This document shows, one piece after another, positions 8,734-20,102 of a stretch of DNA of 32,156 nt. This stretch comes from Candidatus Omnitrophota bacterium. GTDB taxonomy: Bacteria; Omnitrophota; Gorgyraeia; Duberdicusellales; 4484-171. The notes beneath the pieces were generated by a model. That model made no database searches. It worked only from the letters and a program-made list of their open reading frames with translations, and was not told the DNA's origin. A program made the position numbers and the translations under genes. Within the stretch, counting starts at the first letter, position 1. Each line of letters begins with the position of its first letter. The stretch is taken from positions 1-32,156 of the forward strand of contig JAIPHC010000005.1 of assembly GCA_021735405.1 (NCBI GenBank), given 5' to 3'.

Positions 8734-8798
8734 GTCATCCTGAGGATCTCTGCAACGGTTTTTAGATTCTTCGGTCGCTGCCGCCCCCTCAGAATGAC
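8734..8798. repeat. REP-like palindromic element, copy A
   Basis: GTCATCCTGAGG ... AGATTCTTCGG ... CCTCAGAATGAC; ends are near-perfect inverted repeats and match copy B at 21974-22133. Confidence 0.7.
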
Positions 8799-9457
8799 GC
8801 TGAGGACAAAACAAGGGTAAATTCTCCCTTTGGCTTTTTTTCCCTGAAATGCTCAACTGCTTCTTTTAGGCTAGATTCGACAACCTCTTCAAACTTTTTC
8901 GTTAATTCACGGCAAACTGTTATTTTTTTATCTCCTAAAACTCTCTCTAATTCTTCTAAGGTACGTACGATTCGATAGGGCGATTCAAAAAAAACACTGC
9001 TCCCCGGACAATTTGGTATTTGAGCAATAAGCTTGCGCCGGGCTCCTTTTTTCCTCGGCAGATAACCGAAAAAAGTAAATTTATCTGAACTTATGCCGCT
9101 TAACGAAAGCGCTGTGATTAAACTGGATGCCCCCGGCAAAGAAGTGACTTCAACCTTTTCTTCTCTACAGCGGCGGATCAGTTTAAAACCCGGATCCGAG
9201 ATAGTAGGAGTGCCGGCGCTGGAGACTAAAGCTATCTCTTTTCCTTTTTTTAATTCATTTAAAACCCGGGCGGTTTTTTTGTCTTCATTATGGTCATAAA
9301 AACTTATCAATTTATTCTTTATATTAAAATGTTTTAACAAGGTTCCTGTTTTACGCGTGTCTTCGGCTAAAACAAAATCGACCTCTCTTAAAACGCCTAA
9401 GGCCCGCAAGGTTATGTCTTCTCGGTTTCCAATTGGGGTAGCAACTATATACAACAT
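8789..9457 (-). CDS. rsmI: 16S rRNA (cytidine(1402)-2'-O)-methyltransferase
   Basis: MLYIVATPIGNREDITLRAL, AEDTRKTGTLLKHF, SLPGASSLITALSLSGI, FGYLPRKKGARR. Confidence 0.96.
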   Translation of the reverse strand: MLYIVATPIGNREDITLRALGVLREVDFVLAEDTRKTGTLLKHFNIKNKLISFYDHNEDKKTARVLNELKKGKEIALVSSAGTPTISDPGFKLIRRCREEKVEVTSLPGASSLITALSLSGISSDKFTFFGYLPRKKGARRKLIAQIPNCPGSSVFFESPYRIVRTLEELERVLGDKKITVCRELTKKFEEVVESSLKEAVEHFREKKPKGEFTLVLSSASF

Positions 9458-9464
9458 ATTCCTC

Positions 9465-11294
9465 TCATTCGACCGTTACCGATTTTGCTAAGTTGCGCGG
9501 CTGGTCTATCTCTGCTCCTAAATTTTTTGCCACAGAATAAGCAAAAAGCTGAAGGGCGACCGCTACAAGCAGGGGAGAAAATTCTTGGAATTTTAGCTTA
9601 GGAATATAGACCGCCTGGTCGGCAAAAGAGAAAATCTCTTTATCGGCCGGATTGATAACCGCTAAAATTTTTCCTTTGCGGGCTTTTATCTCTTGCAGGT
9701 TGGATGCCATCTTTTCGTGCAGATAATCCATCGGGGCGATGCAAACCACCGCCCGGTATTCATCGATTAAAGCAATCGGGCCGTGCTTCATCTCTCCGGC
9801 CGGATAACCCTCTGCGGGTATATAAGAAATCTCTTTGAGTTTAAGGGCTCCTTCTAAAGCCGAAGGAAAATTAATACCTCTTCCTAAAAAAAGAAAACAG
9901 CCCATTTTTGAAAATTTTTTGGCGATAGACGCAATTTTTTTGCTTTGTTTTAAAATCTTTTTTTGATAAAAAGGTATCCGGGATAACTCTTTCAACATTT
10001 TATTTTTTTCCCGGGCGGTTATAGTATTTTTTATATTGGCTAGATATAAAGAAAATAAATAAAGGCAGAATAGTTGAGTGGTGTAAGCTTTAGTCGAAGC
10101 AACGCCAATTTCCGGGCCGGCAGGAGTATAGATAAAACTATCGCTTTCTCTGACTAAACTTGAACCTAAAACATTACAAATTGACAACACTTTCGCTTTG
10201 CGCTTTTTTGCTTTCTTTAAGGCAGCTAAAGTGTCTGCGGTTTCTCCCGATTGAGAAATAGCGATAAACAAATCCCCTTTATCTACATTAAAATCCCGAT
10301 AGCGGAATTCCGAAGAAGTGTCGACCTCGATTTTAATTTTGGTATGCCGTTCTAAAAAATATTTGGCTACACAAGCCGCATGAAAAGCCGTGCCGCAGGC
10401 AGTAATAAAAATATTTTTTATCCCTTTTAAATAGCTTTTGCTTAATTTTAACTGGTCGAAGCTAATTTGATTCTTCCTGGTATAAATATCTAAGGTATCC
10501 TGCAATACTTTCGGCTGTTGGTGGATTTCTTTAAGCATAAAATGCTTAAATCCTTTCTTTTTAGCTTCTTCGCTTTTTATTTTTATTTTTTCTTTGTTGA
10601 CTTTTATTTTTTTATGCTGAAAATCATAAACTTTTATCTTTTTTGACTCCAAAACGACTATTTGCTTTTCTTTTAAGTAAACCGCTTCCTTGGCTAAAGG
10701 CACTATAGCCGGCAAATCGGAAGCAAGAAAATAACCTTGGGGTGAAACCCCGACAAGAAGCGGGCTCTTGTGACGAACTCCCACCATTTTATCTGGTTCG
10801 GATTCGGAAAAAACCGCTAAAGCAAAAGACCCTTTTAATTCCTTTACTGCGGAAAAAACCGCTTCTTCTACCGACCCCCTGTAATGGCTGGCAATCAGGT
10901 TTACCGCCACTTCCGAATCTGTATTGCTTATAAACTTATAACCTTTTTTTCTTAACTTATTTTTTAAGTTAAGATAGTTTTCGATAATTCCGTTATGAAC
11001 TATATAAAGATTCTTTTTAGAACTTTTATGAGGATGGGCGTTGACTTTAGTCGGCTGGCCGTGGGTAGCCCAACGGGTATGGAGCAAGGCCAAAGAATAT
11101 TTGCTGCCTAAATTAGCCTTAAGGCCGGCTTTCAACTTATGGATCTTTCCCGAGTTTTTCTTGCAGAAAAATTTGCCTGAATCATAAGCTGCGACTCCGC
11201 AAGAATCATAACCTCTGTATTCTAATCTTTGCAACCCGTCAAGAAGGCGGGAGAGTTTAATTTTTTTTCCTTTATATCCAAAAATACCGCACAT
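9465..11294 (-). CDS. glmS: Glutamine--fructose-6-phosphate aminotransferase (isomerizing)
   Basis: MCGIFGY, EYRGYDSCGVA, TRWATHGQPTKVNAHPH, SQSGETADTL, C-terminal DQPRNLAKSVTVE. Confidence 0.98.
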   Translation of the reverse strand: MCGIFGYKGKKIKLSRLLDGLQRLEYRGYDSCGVAAYDSGKFFCKKNSGKIHKLKAGLKANLGSKYSLALLHTRWATHGQPTKVNAHPHKSSKKNLYIVHNGIIENYLNLKNKLRKKGYKFISNTDSEVAVNLIASHYRGSVEEAVFSAVKELKGSFALAVFSESEPDKMVGVRHKSPLLVGVSPQGYFLASDLPAIVPLAKEAVYLKEKQIVVLESKKIKVYDFQHKKIKVNKEKIKIKSEEAKKKGFKHFMLKEIHQQPKVLQDTLDIYTRKNQISFDQLKLSKSYLKGIKNIFITACGTAFHAACVAKYFLERHTKIKIEVDTSSEFRYRDFNVDKGDLFIAISQSGETADTLAALKKAKKRKAKVLSICNVLGSSLVRESDSFIYTPAGPEIGVASTKAYTTQLFCLYLFSLYLANIKNTITAREKNKMLKELSRIPFYQKKILKQSKKIASIAKKFSKMGCFLFLGRGINFPSALEGALKLKEISYIPAEGYPAGEMKHGPIALIDEYRAVVCIAPMDYLHEKMASNLQEIKARKGKILAVINPADKEIFSFADQAVYIPKLKFQEFSPLLVAVALQLFAYSVAKNLGAEIDQPRNLAKSVTVE

Positions 11295-11749
11295 TATCGA
11301 TTATTATTTTTGCCTTTCTTTTTTTCTGCAAAAATTTTTTTTGTATCTCTATTAGTAAAATAAAGGATGATTATTGAAAAAAACAAAAACTGAGGAAAGA
11401 GAAAAACGATTGAACTTGGCTGGACTATAGCTGCCAAAAGAAAAGCGGCAACTATAACGGCGGAAAAATAAACCAGTGCCTTCCTGGCTTTTTCTTTATG
11501 ATAGATAATTCCAATACCCGAAAACAAAAGAAACCCGGAAAAGAGCAAAGAAATAGTATTAATTGTTTTAATCTGGTTGGGGCTGATTTGAGAACTAATT
11601 TCTCCCTGGCCGATTTTTTCCAAAGAATCCCGATAACGGTTGTAATCTAAATTAATATGGCTAACTAAAGAAATCGCCCCTAAAACAATAGTTAACATTC
11701 CTAAAATTGCAATCCCTTTGGGGGCTTTTCTTGCTTTTTTATTCTGCAT
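11294..11749 (-). CDS. Hypothetical multi-pass membrane protein
   Basis: Four hydrophobic segments; stop overlaps the glmS ATG by 1 nt (TAATG). Confidence 0.6.
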   Translation of the reverse strand: MQNKKARKAPKGIAILGMLTIVLGAISLVSHINLDYNRYRDSLEKIGQGEISSQISPNQIKTINTISLLFSGFLLFSGIGIIYHKEKARKALVYFSAVIVAAFLLAAIVQPSSIVFLFPQFLFFSIIILYFTNRDTKKIFAEKKKGKNNNR

Positions 11750-11791
11750 GGGAAGGTTGCATCCGTTAGTGCTGTTGATAAAAATAAAAGC

Positions 11792-11869
11792 TGGCGTCCC
11801 CAGCCGGATTTGAACCGGCGCCGCAGGCTCGAAAGGCCCGTGTCCTAGACCAGGCTAGACGATGGGGAC
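11792..11869 (-). tRNA. tRNA-Glu (TTC), CCA encoded
   Basis: Minus strand GTCCCCATCGTCTAGCCTGGTCTAGGACACGGGCCTTTCGAGCCTGCGGCGCCGGTTCAAATCCGGCTGGGGACGCCA; anticodon loop CTTTCGA. Confidence 0.95.
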
Positions 11870-11919
11870 ATTTTTAAAACTAGTTAATTTTAAGTTTTTA
11901 AAAAAATTTGTCAACAAAA

Positions 11920-14361
11920 TTATCCATCCAAAACGACATGCGCTATAGCGGCAAGCTTATCTCCCTTGCCTAAATTTATCACCTTAACCCCTTGAGTGGA
12001 GCGTCCGGAAGTGCGGATATCTCCTACCTTGGTTCTAATCAAAATTCCTTTTTCAGTAATATACATTACCTCATCCTGGCTTTCAACCAAAAGGATTCCC
12101 TTTACCTCGCCCACCTTAGGAGAAAGTTTTATATTGATTATCCCTTTCCCCCCTCTGGATTGGCTTCGATATTCCTTGATTTGAGTTCTTTTCGCAAACC
12201 CTTTCTCGGTTGCGGTAAGAAGAAATAAATCTTCTTTTTTTAAGCTTGGTTCGATAGCTTCCATGCCTAAAACTATATCTGTTTTTGCAAGCTTAATCCC
12301 GCGGACCCCTTGTGACTGCCTGCCGGTAGCTCTGGCTTGTTTAACCCCAAAGCGGATTGAATGCCCTTTTTTAGTCGCAAGCACTATATCTTCTTTTTCG
12401 CTGGAAAGCTGTACCCCGATAAGCCTGTCTTGTTTTTTTAAACTTATCGCGATAATCCCGCTTTTGCGCGCGTTGGCAAACAATTCTAAGGAACATCTTT
12501 TCACCATGCCCTGTTGGGTGGCCATAATAATAAAAGAGCTCGATTCAAACTCTTTTACCGCCAAAACAGCAGTGGTTTGGACATTATTGTTTAATTTTAA
12601 AACATTGACAATTGCTCTTCCTTTAGAAGTCCTGGAGCCTTGAGGAACCTCATAGGTTTTCAGCGGATAAGCTTTTCCTTCATCGGTAAAAATTAAAAGA
12701 GTATCTTTGCTTGAAGCCACAAAAAGATGCTGGACAAAATCAGCATCCCCTGTCGCCATAGCCGTAACTCCCCTGCCGCCTCTCTTTTGATGCCGGTAGG
12801 TAGTAAGCGGCATTCTTTTTATATACCCCAGCCGGCTGATAGCGATTACCATCTCTTCTTCGACTATTAAATCCTCTACCTCTATTTCTTCCTTTTCCGC
12901 AACAATATCTGTGCGGCGCGGATCGGAAAACTTTTCCCTTACTTCTTTCAGTTCTTCTTTTATTAAACTTTCCTGTTTTTTCTGTGAAAAAAGAATACTT
13001 TTTAATTCTTCGATTTTTTTCAGCAGCTCTTCGTACTCTTTCTCAATTTTTTTTCTTTCTAAAGCGCATAATCTTTGCAGCTGCATCTGTAAAATAGCCT
13101 GCGCCTGCAGATGAGTTAATTTGAATTCTTTTATTAAGGTTTTTTCGGCCGCGGCCGGATCTTTAGCTTTTTTGATTATTTGAATTATTCTATCTAAATT
13201 TCCTAAAGCTATCTTTAACCCTTCTAAAACATGAGCCCGCCTTTCCGCTTTTTTTAGGAGAAATTTGGTGCGCCGGACAATAACCTCTTTCCTAAAGCTT
13301 ATATGATGAGCCAGCATATCTTTTAATCCAAGCAGCTGAGGAGTCCGGTTAACCAAAGCTAAAAATATTGCCCCAAAAGTCGTTTCCATACTGGTATGTT
13401 TAAAGAGTTGGTTTAAAATTATCTCGGCTTGCGCTCCTCTTTTTAATTCAATTACAACCCTTATGCCGTCTCGATCGGATTCATCTCGTAAATCCGAAAC
13501 TCCTTCTATTTTTCCTTTATTGATGATGTTGGCTATTTGTTCTAAAAGGGTGGTTTTGTTCAATTGATAAGGTATTTCGGTGATTACGATATACTCTCTG
13601 TTTTTTTCTTTTTCAACGGCAGCCCTGGCTCTTACCGTAAGTTTCCCCCGTCCGCTTTTATAAATATTCAGTATATCTGTTTTGCCGCAAATAATTCCTC
13701 CGGTAGGAAAATCAGGGCCTTTTATATATTTATGGAGTTTTTTAACTGAAGCTTTCGGATTGTCGATTAAATAAATAAGCGCATCGCAAACTTCCCCTAA
13801 ATTATGAGGCGGAATGTTGGTCGACATCCCCACAGCAATACCGCTGGCCCCGTTACAAATAAGATTAGGCAAAACTGAAGGGAGCACTTCCGGTTCTTTA
13901 AGGGAGTTATCAAAATTGGGAAAAAATTTTACCGTATCTTTTTCTATATCCTGCAATATATAGTCTGACGGCTTAGACATGCGGCATTCGGAGTAACGCA
14001 TCGCCGCGGCCGGGTCTCCGTCGATTGAACCAAAATTACCTTGGCCGTCGATTAAGGGATATCGCAGAGAAAAATCCTGAGCCATTCTTACCAAGGCATC
14101 ATAAACCGCTGAATCACCATGCGGATGGTATTTACCTAACACTTCCCCCACTACTCTGGCGCTTTTTTTATAAGATTGATTGTAGCGCAGGTGCAGCCCT
14201 TCCATAGCATAAAGAATCCGCCTTTGAACCGGTTTAAGGCCGTCTCTTATATCCGGCAAGGCCCTCCCCACGATAACGCTCATCGCATAAGAGAGGTATG
14301 ACTCCTTCATTTCCTCTTCTAAAAACCGAGTTATAATTTTTTCTTTATAGTTTTTTTGCAT
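11920..14361 (-). CDS. gyrA: DNA gyrase subunit A
   Basis: [69 protein letters not shown], GyrA-box-like HQKRGGRG. Confidence 0.98.
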   Translation of the reverse strand: MQKNYKEKIITRFLEEEMKESYLSYAMSVIVGRALPDIRDGLKPVQRRILYAMEGLHLRYNQSYKKSARVVGEVLGKYHPHGDSAVYDALVRMAQDFSLRYPLIDGQGNFGSIDGDPAAAMRYSECRMSKPSDYILQDIEKDTVKFFPNFDNSLKEPEVLPSVLPNLICNGASGIAVGMSTNIPPHNLGEVCDALIYLIDNPKASVKKLHKYIKGPDFPTGGIICGKTDILNIYKSGRGKLTVRARAAVEKEKNREYIVITEIPYQLNKTTLLEQIANIINKGKIEGVSDLRDESDRDGIRVVIELKRGAQAEIILNQLFKHTSMETTFGAIFLALVNRTPQLLGLKDMLAHHISFRKEVIVRRTKFLLKKAERRAHVLEGLKIALGNLDRIIQIIKKAKDPAAAEKTLIKEFKLTHLQAQAILQMQLQRLCALERKKIEKEYEELLKKIEELKSILFSQKKQESLIKEELKEVREKFSDPRRTDIVAEKEEIEVEDLIVEEEMVIAISRLGYIKRMPLTTYRHQKRGGRGVTAMATGDADFVQHLFVASSKDTLLIFTDEGKAYPLKTYEVPQGSRTSKGRAIVNVLKLNNNVQTTAVLAVKEFESSSFIIMATQQGMVKRCSLELFANARKSGIIAISLKKQDRLIGVQLSSEKEDIVLATKKGHSIRFGVKQARATGRQSQGVRGIKLAKTDIVLGMEAIEPSLKKEDLFLLTATEKGFAKRTQIKEYRSQSRGGKGIINIKLSPKVGEVKGILLVESQDEVMYITEKGILIRTKVGDIRTSGRSTQGVKVINLGKGDKLAAIAHVVLDG

Positions 14362-14389
14362 AATAACTTTTAACTTTTAACTTCTCTTT

Positions 14390-16744
<2,355 letters not shown>

Positions 16745-17020
16745 TTATCCTGCCTTTATTTTTATTTTTTTAATTTCCGGAAGTTTTTCTTTAATTTTAT
16801 TTTTTATTTTTTCTTCTTGAAGCCTAAATTCATAAACAGCGCTGGATGAATCTAACACAAATCTTAATTCTTCGTTGTTTGTTGATTCTATTTTAACTTG
16901 TTTTAACACCTGTTCTTTTAATGTATTTTTTAGAATTTTTTTTACCTCTTTATGTTTTTTATTTTCTTTTTGTTTTTTCCCCACATACCTGTCTACTATT
17001 GTTTTTATGTGTTCTGCCAT
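16745..17020 (-). CDS. DUF721 / DciA-like small protein
   Basis: 91 aa, C-terminal pattern (LRFVLDSSSAVYEFRLQEEKIKNKIKEKLPEIKKIKIKAG) and position between dnaN and gyrB typical of DUF721/DciA-like proteins. Confidence 0.65.
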   Translation of the reverse strand: MAEHIKTIVDRYVGKKQKENKKHKEVKKILKNTLKEQVLKQVKIESTNNEELRFVLDSSSAVYEFRLQEEKIKNKIKEKLPEIKKIKIKAG

Positions 17021-17022
17021 CT

Positions 17023-18120
17023 TTATGTTTTCATTGGTAAAAGCAAGTAAGTGTGGTTTTCTCTTTTGATAACCGCTGGCTTTTCTGTCCCGAAAAAATC
17101 AATTGTAATTTCTTGGTCTTTTATTTGTTTTAAGATGTCGATAAAATAATTTGGGTTAAACTCTATCTCCAGCGCCGGCCCTTGGTATTTTGTGTTTATC
17201 TCTTCTTTCGCCTCCCCTAACTGAGGTGTTGTTTTATAAACTATCATTTTGTTTTTCTTAAGGCTGAACTTAACCCCTTGGTATTCTGCTGTGGTAAGCA
17301 GCCCGATCCTTCTTAAAGAAGCTGTAAAATCATTTTTATCAACAGTTAGTTGATTCCCTTTTTGTTTAGGTATATATTGCGAGTAGTTAGGGAAATCACC
17401 CTCTATCGGGCGGGCAATAATTTTTGTTTCTTTAAAATCAAATTCTATGTTCTTTTTTGAAAACGATAAATAAAAAGGGTTTTGTTTTTCTTTGGTTATC
17501 CTTGCTATTTCCCCCACTGTTTTATTAGGTAAAATAAAAGCTATTTTTTCTTCTATTTCCGCTTGGTTATCGGGAAAATCCCTCGCGGCGCAAGAAAGCC
17601 TTTTACCGTCGGTGGCAACCAATTTTATTTTATTTCCTTTAATCTCAAACAACACCCCGCTTAAGACATAATTAACATCTTCGTAGCCGGCGCAAAAAGA
17701 AGTTAACCTAACCATTTCTTCTAAAGCTTCCGGCAGCATTTTTATGGTAACCGCTTCTTTTTTTTCTTGAATCCTGGGGAATTCTTCTTCTTTTAGCGTG
17801 TTTATCTTAAACTCAACTTTTTCACATTTTATTAAGAGGTTGTTTTTAACTTTTTCTAAATTTATTTTAGTATCGGGCAGCTCTCTGGCAATAGAAATAA
17901 ACCTGCGCATTGGCACCAGCGCTTTCCCGGGTGTTTTTATATCCCCTTTGGTTTGAGTGGTTATGGTTAAATTAAGGTCTGTGGTTATAAATTTAATTTG
18001 GTTTTTTTCTGTAGTAATTAAAACACTGCTTAATGCAAGAAAGTCTTGTTTGGTTGTGGTCGGGCCGACTACACTCTTTAAACTCTCTACTAAATCTCTT
18101 CTATCAATAATTAAATTCAT
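17023..18120 (-). CDS. dnaN: DNA polymerase III subunit beta (sliding clamp)
   Basis: Sliding-clamp-like MNLIIDRRDLVESLKSVVGPTT...ALSSVLI, FPRIQE, LSGVLFEIKGNKIKLVATDGKRLS; location next to dnaA. Start moved from ORF M at 18180 to MNLIIDR at 18120. Confidence 0.95.
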   Translation of the reverse strand: MNLIIDRRDLVESLKSVVGPTTTKQDFLALSSVLITTEKNQIKFITTDLNLTITTQTKGDIKTPGKALVPMRRFISIARELPDTKINLEKVKNNLLIKCEKVEFKINTLKEEEFPRIQEKKEAVTIKMLPEALEEMVRLTSFCAGYEDVNYVLSGVLFEIKGNKIKLVATDGKRLSCAARDFPDNQAEIEEKIAFILPNKTVGEIARITKEKQNPFYLSFSKKNIEFDFKETKIIARPIEGDFPNYSQYIPKQKGNQLTVDKNDFTASLRRIGLLTTAEYQGVKFSLKKNKMIVYKTTPQLGEAKEEINTKYQGPALEIEFNPNYFIDILKQIKDQEITIDFFGTEKPAVIKRENHTYLLLPMKT

Positions 18121-18216
18121 AGTATTAGTATAAGTAGTTCTTGTTAAAACTGTTAACTTCTGTTTTTGTGTAATAAACACCTAAAGAAAAAAGATTAAAA
18201 CAAGTAAGAAAGATTA

Positions 18217-19563
18217 TCATAAGTTTTTAATTTCCTGTGTAAGGCTGTTAACGGTTGTTTTTAATTTATCATCTTTAGGCAAAGTTTTTTTAATTTTTTT
18301 ACAAGCGTATAAAATATTGGTATGGTGCTTTCCTCCAAAAAAACTGCCTATTTCAGGAAGCGAGTTTTCTGTCAACTCCCTGGTTAGATACATAGCCACC
18401 TGCCGCGGCAAAACCAAAGTTTTGCTTCTTTTGTTTTTTTTCAGGTCTTCTTTTTCAACGCCGAAAAAATTACTAACCCTAGTTAAAATAACATCAGGAG
18501 TAACCCTTGCGCCAATTTCTTTAACCATGTCTTTTAAAATCCCTTTAGCTAAATCAACAGTTATTGTTTTGTTTTCTATCAACGAGTAAGCTATGATTCT
18601 TACCAAAGCGCCTTCTAATTCACGGATGTTTGATGAAATATTTTCTGCTATAAAACGGATAACTTCCGGTTCTACCTTTACTGCTTCATTTTCTAGTTTT
18701 TTCTCTAATATAGCTACTCTGGTTTCATAGTCCGGAGGCTGGATATCAACCACCAAACCCCAGTTAAACCGGGAAACCAGCCTTTCTTCTAAGTCGGGGA
18801 TTTCTTTAGGCGGCCGGTCCGAAGACACGACAATTTGCTTATGGTGGTCGTATAACACATTAAAGGTATGGAAAAATTCTTCTTGGGATGCCTCTTTGCC
18901 CGATAAAAACTGGATATCATCAATTAATAATATATCTATCTCTCTGTATTTTTTTCTAAACTTATCAGTGTTTCTCTGCCGGATAGAAAGAATCAGGTCA
19001 TTAGCAAAGCTTTCGGAAGAAATATATTTTACTCTTGTTTGGGAATTTAAAGAAAGCAAATGGTTAGAGATGGCTTGCATAAGGTGGGTTTTCCCCAACC
19101 CGACTCCTCCATAAATAAAAATAGGGTTGTATGATTTCCCCGGAGCTTTAGATACAGCCAGAGATGCGGCGTGGGCCATTCGGTTTGAAGAGCCAACCAC
19201 AAAGTTATCAAAAGTAAAACGAGGGTTAAGGCGCAAAGATGTCTGGCTTTTTTCCCCAAAACTTTTGTTGAAGGAGCGGAAAATTTTTGTGGTCTTACTC
19301 TTCAAAATCCCCGGATTGACTCTAAACTCTATGGTTATTTTTTTCCCGGATACTTTCTCAGAAACTTCCTCCAAAGAAGAAAGGTAGTTGCTTTCTACCC
19401 AGCTCTTAAAAAAACTGTCGGGAGCTTCTAAAACTAAACAGTCCCGCGAAGCTTCTTTTAATTGCAGCGGCGATATCCACGTGTCAAAAGAAGTCTCCCC
19501 TAACCGGTCTCTAAGCTTTTTTTTACAATTTTCCCAGATATCTTTTTTCATGCCTGTTTTCAC
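18217..19563 (-). CDS. dnaA: Chromosomal replication initiator protein DnaA
   Basis: NPIFIYGGVGLGKTHLMQAISNHLL, IDILLIDDIQFLSGKEASQEEFFHTFN, SRFNWGLVVDIQPPDYETRVAIL, PRQVAMYLTRELTENSLPEIGSFFGGKHHTNILYACKKI. Confidence 0.98.
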   Translation of the reverse strand: MKTGMKKDIWENCKKKLRDRLGETSFDTWISPLQLKEASRDCLVLEAPDSFFKSWVESNYLSSLEEVSEKVSGKKITIEFRVNPGILKSKTTKIFRSFNKSFGEKSQTSLRLNPRFTFDNFVVGSSNRMAHAASLAVSKAPGKSYNPIFIYGGVGLGKTHLMQAISNHLLSLNSQTRVKYISSESFANDLILSIRQRNTDKFRKKYREIDILLIDDIQFLSGKEASQEEFFHTFNVLYDHHKQIVVSSDRPPKEIPDLEERLVSRFNWGLVVDIQPPDYETRVAILEKKLENEAVKVEPEVIRFIAENISSNIRELEGALVRIIAYSLIENKTITVDLAKGILKDMVKEIGARVTPDVILTRVSNFFGVEKEDLKKNKRSKTLVLPRQVAMYLTRELTENSLPEIGSFFGGKHHTNILYACKKIKKTLPKDDKLKTTVNSLTQEIKNL

Positions 19564-19575
19564 AAAGTTAACAAG

Positions 19576-19584
19576 TTATTCACA
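19576..19584 (+). promoter_or_regulatory. Candidate DnaA box TTATTCACA
   Basis: Matches relaxed consensus TTATNCACA, just upstream of the dnaA start. Confidence 0.5.
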
Positions 19585-19687
19585 TTTTGCGGAAGGTTGA
19601 TTGTGTTTAAGAGTAATAAATTATACCTCAATAAAATATCTTTGCAACTTTTTTTACTTATTCCAGTAATCGCTCAAACTTTTCTGG

Positions 19688-19715
19688 TTGACACCCAAAT
19701 ATTTTATGCTACAAT
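19688..19715 (+). promoter_or_regulatory. Sigma70-like promoter for rpmH-yidD-yidC
   Basis: TTGACA - 16 nt - TACAAT, oriented toward rpmH. Confidence 0.65.
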
Positions 19716-19729
19716 TTCAACTTACCGGA

Positions 19730-19811
19730 TAATGTATTAGGCTCACAAACAACGATGGCTATATAAGCACAGCTGATTTTTGATAATAAAGATAGATAAC
19801 CAATTACAAAA
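19730..19811. repeat. 82-bp imperfect direct repeat, copy 1 (dnaA-rpmH intergenic)
   Basis: TAATGTATTAGGCTCACAAACAACGATGGCTATATAAGCACAGCTGATTTTTGATAATAAAGATAGATAACCAATTACAAAA aligns with 19881-19962 with a few substitutions and two single-base indels. Confidence 0.95.
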
Positions 19812-19814
19812 TGT

Positions 19815-19875
19815 ATGCGTTTTTTTGCCGCAGGCAAAACATTCTCCGGATATTACCTAAGAGAATATAACGCAT
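19815..19875. repeat. Nested inverted repeats able to form a three-way junction
   Basis: ATGCGTT (19815-19821)/AACGCAT (19869-19875) enclosing TTTTGCC-gca-GGCAAAA (19823-19839) and ATTCTC...GAGAAT (19841-19866). Confidence 0.75.
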
Positions 19876-19880
19876 CCATG

Positions 19881-19962
19881 TAATGTATTAGACTCACAAA
19901 CGGCGATGAGCTATATAAACATAGCTGATTTTTGATAAAAAGATAGATAACCAATTACAAAA
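19881..19962. repeat. 82-bp imperfect direct repeat, copy 2 (immediately 5' of rpmH)
   Basis: TAATGTATTAGACTCACAAACGGCGATGAGCTATATAAACATAGCTGATTTTTGATAAAAAGATAGATAACCAATTACAAAA. Confidence 0.95.
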
Positions 19963-19964
19963 AC

Positions 19965-20102
19965 ATGAAAAAAAACCTAAAAACCCCCACTAAACTTAAA
20001 GGTAAGAGAAAACACGGGTTTCGTAAAAGAATGAGCTCTAAAAACGGCAAAAAGATTGTCAATCAGCGCCGGAAGAAAGGGCGGCATAAAATTTCTTTAT
20101 GA
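19965..20102 (+). CDS. rpmH: 50S ribosomal protein L34
   Basis: Manual translation MKKNLKTPTKLKGKRKHGFRKRMSSKNGKKIVNQRRKKGRHKISL* (45 aa; below the ORF track length cut-off). Confidence 0.97.
   Translation: MKKNLKTPTKLKGKRKHGFRKRMSSKNGKKIVNQRRKKGRHKISL

Noticed and set aside
19478-19483. CACGTG inside dnaA as a possible eighth parS
   Set aside because: Falls in conserved coding sequence (DTWIS) and its flanks (TATC/TCAA) lack the T-rich/A-rich parS context; could be chance.
19730-19962. CRISPR or tandem phage-like repeat
   Set aside because: Only two diverged 82-bp copies with one structured spacer; does not fit CRISPR.
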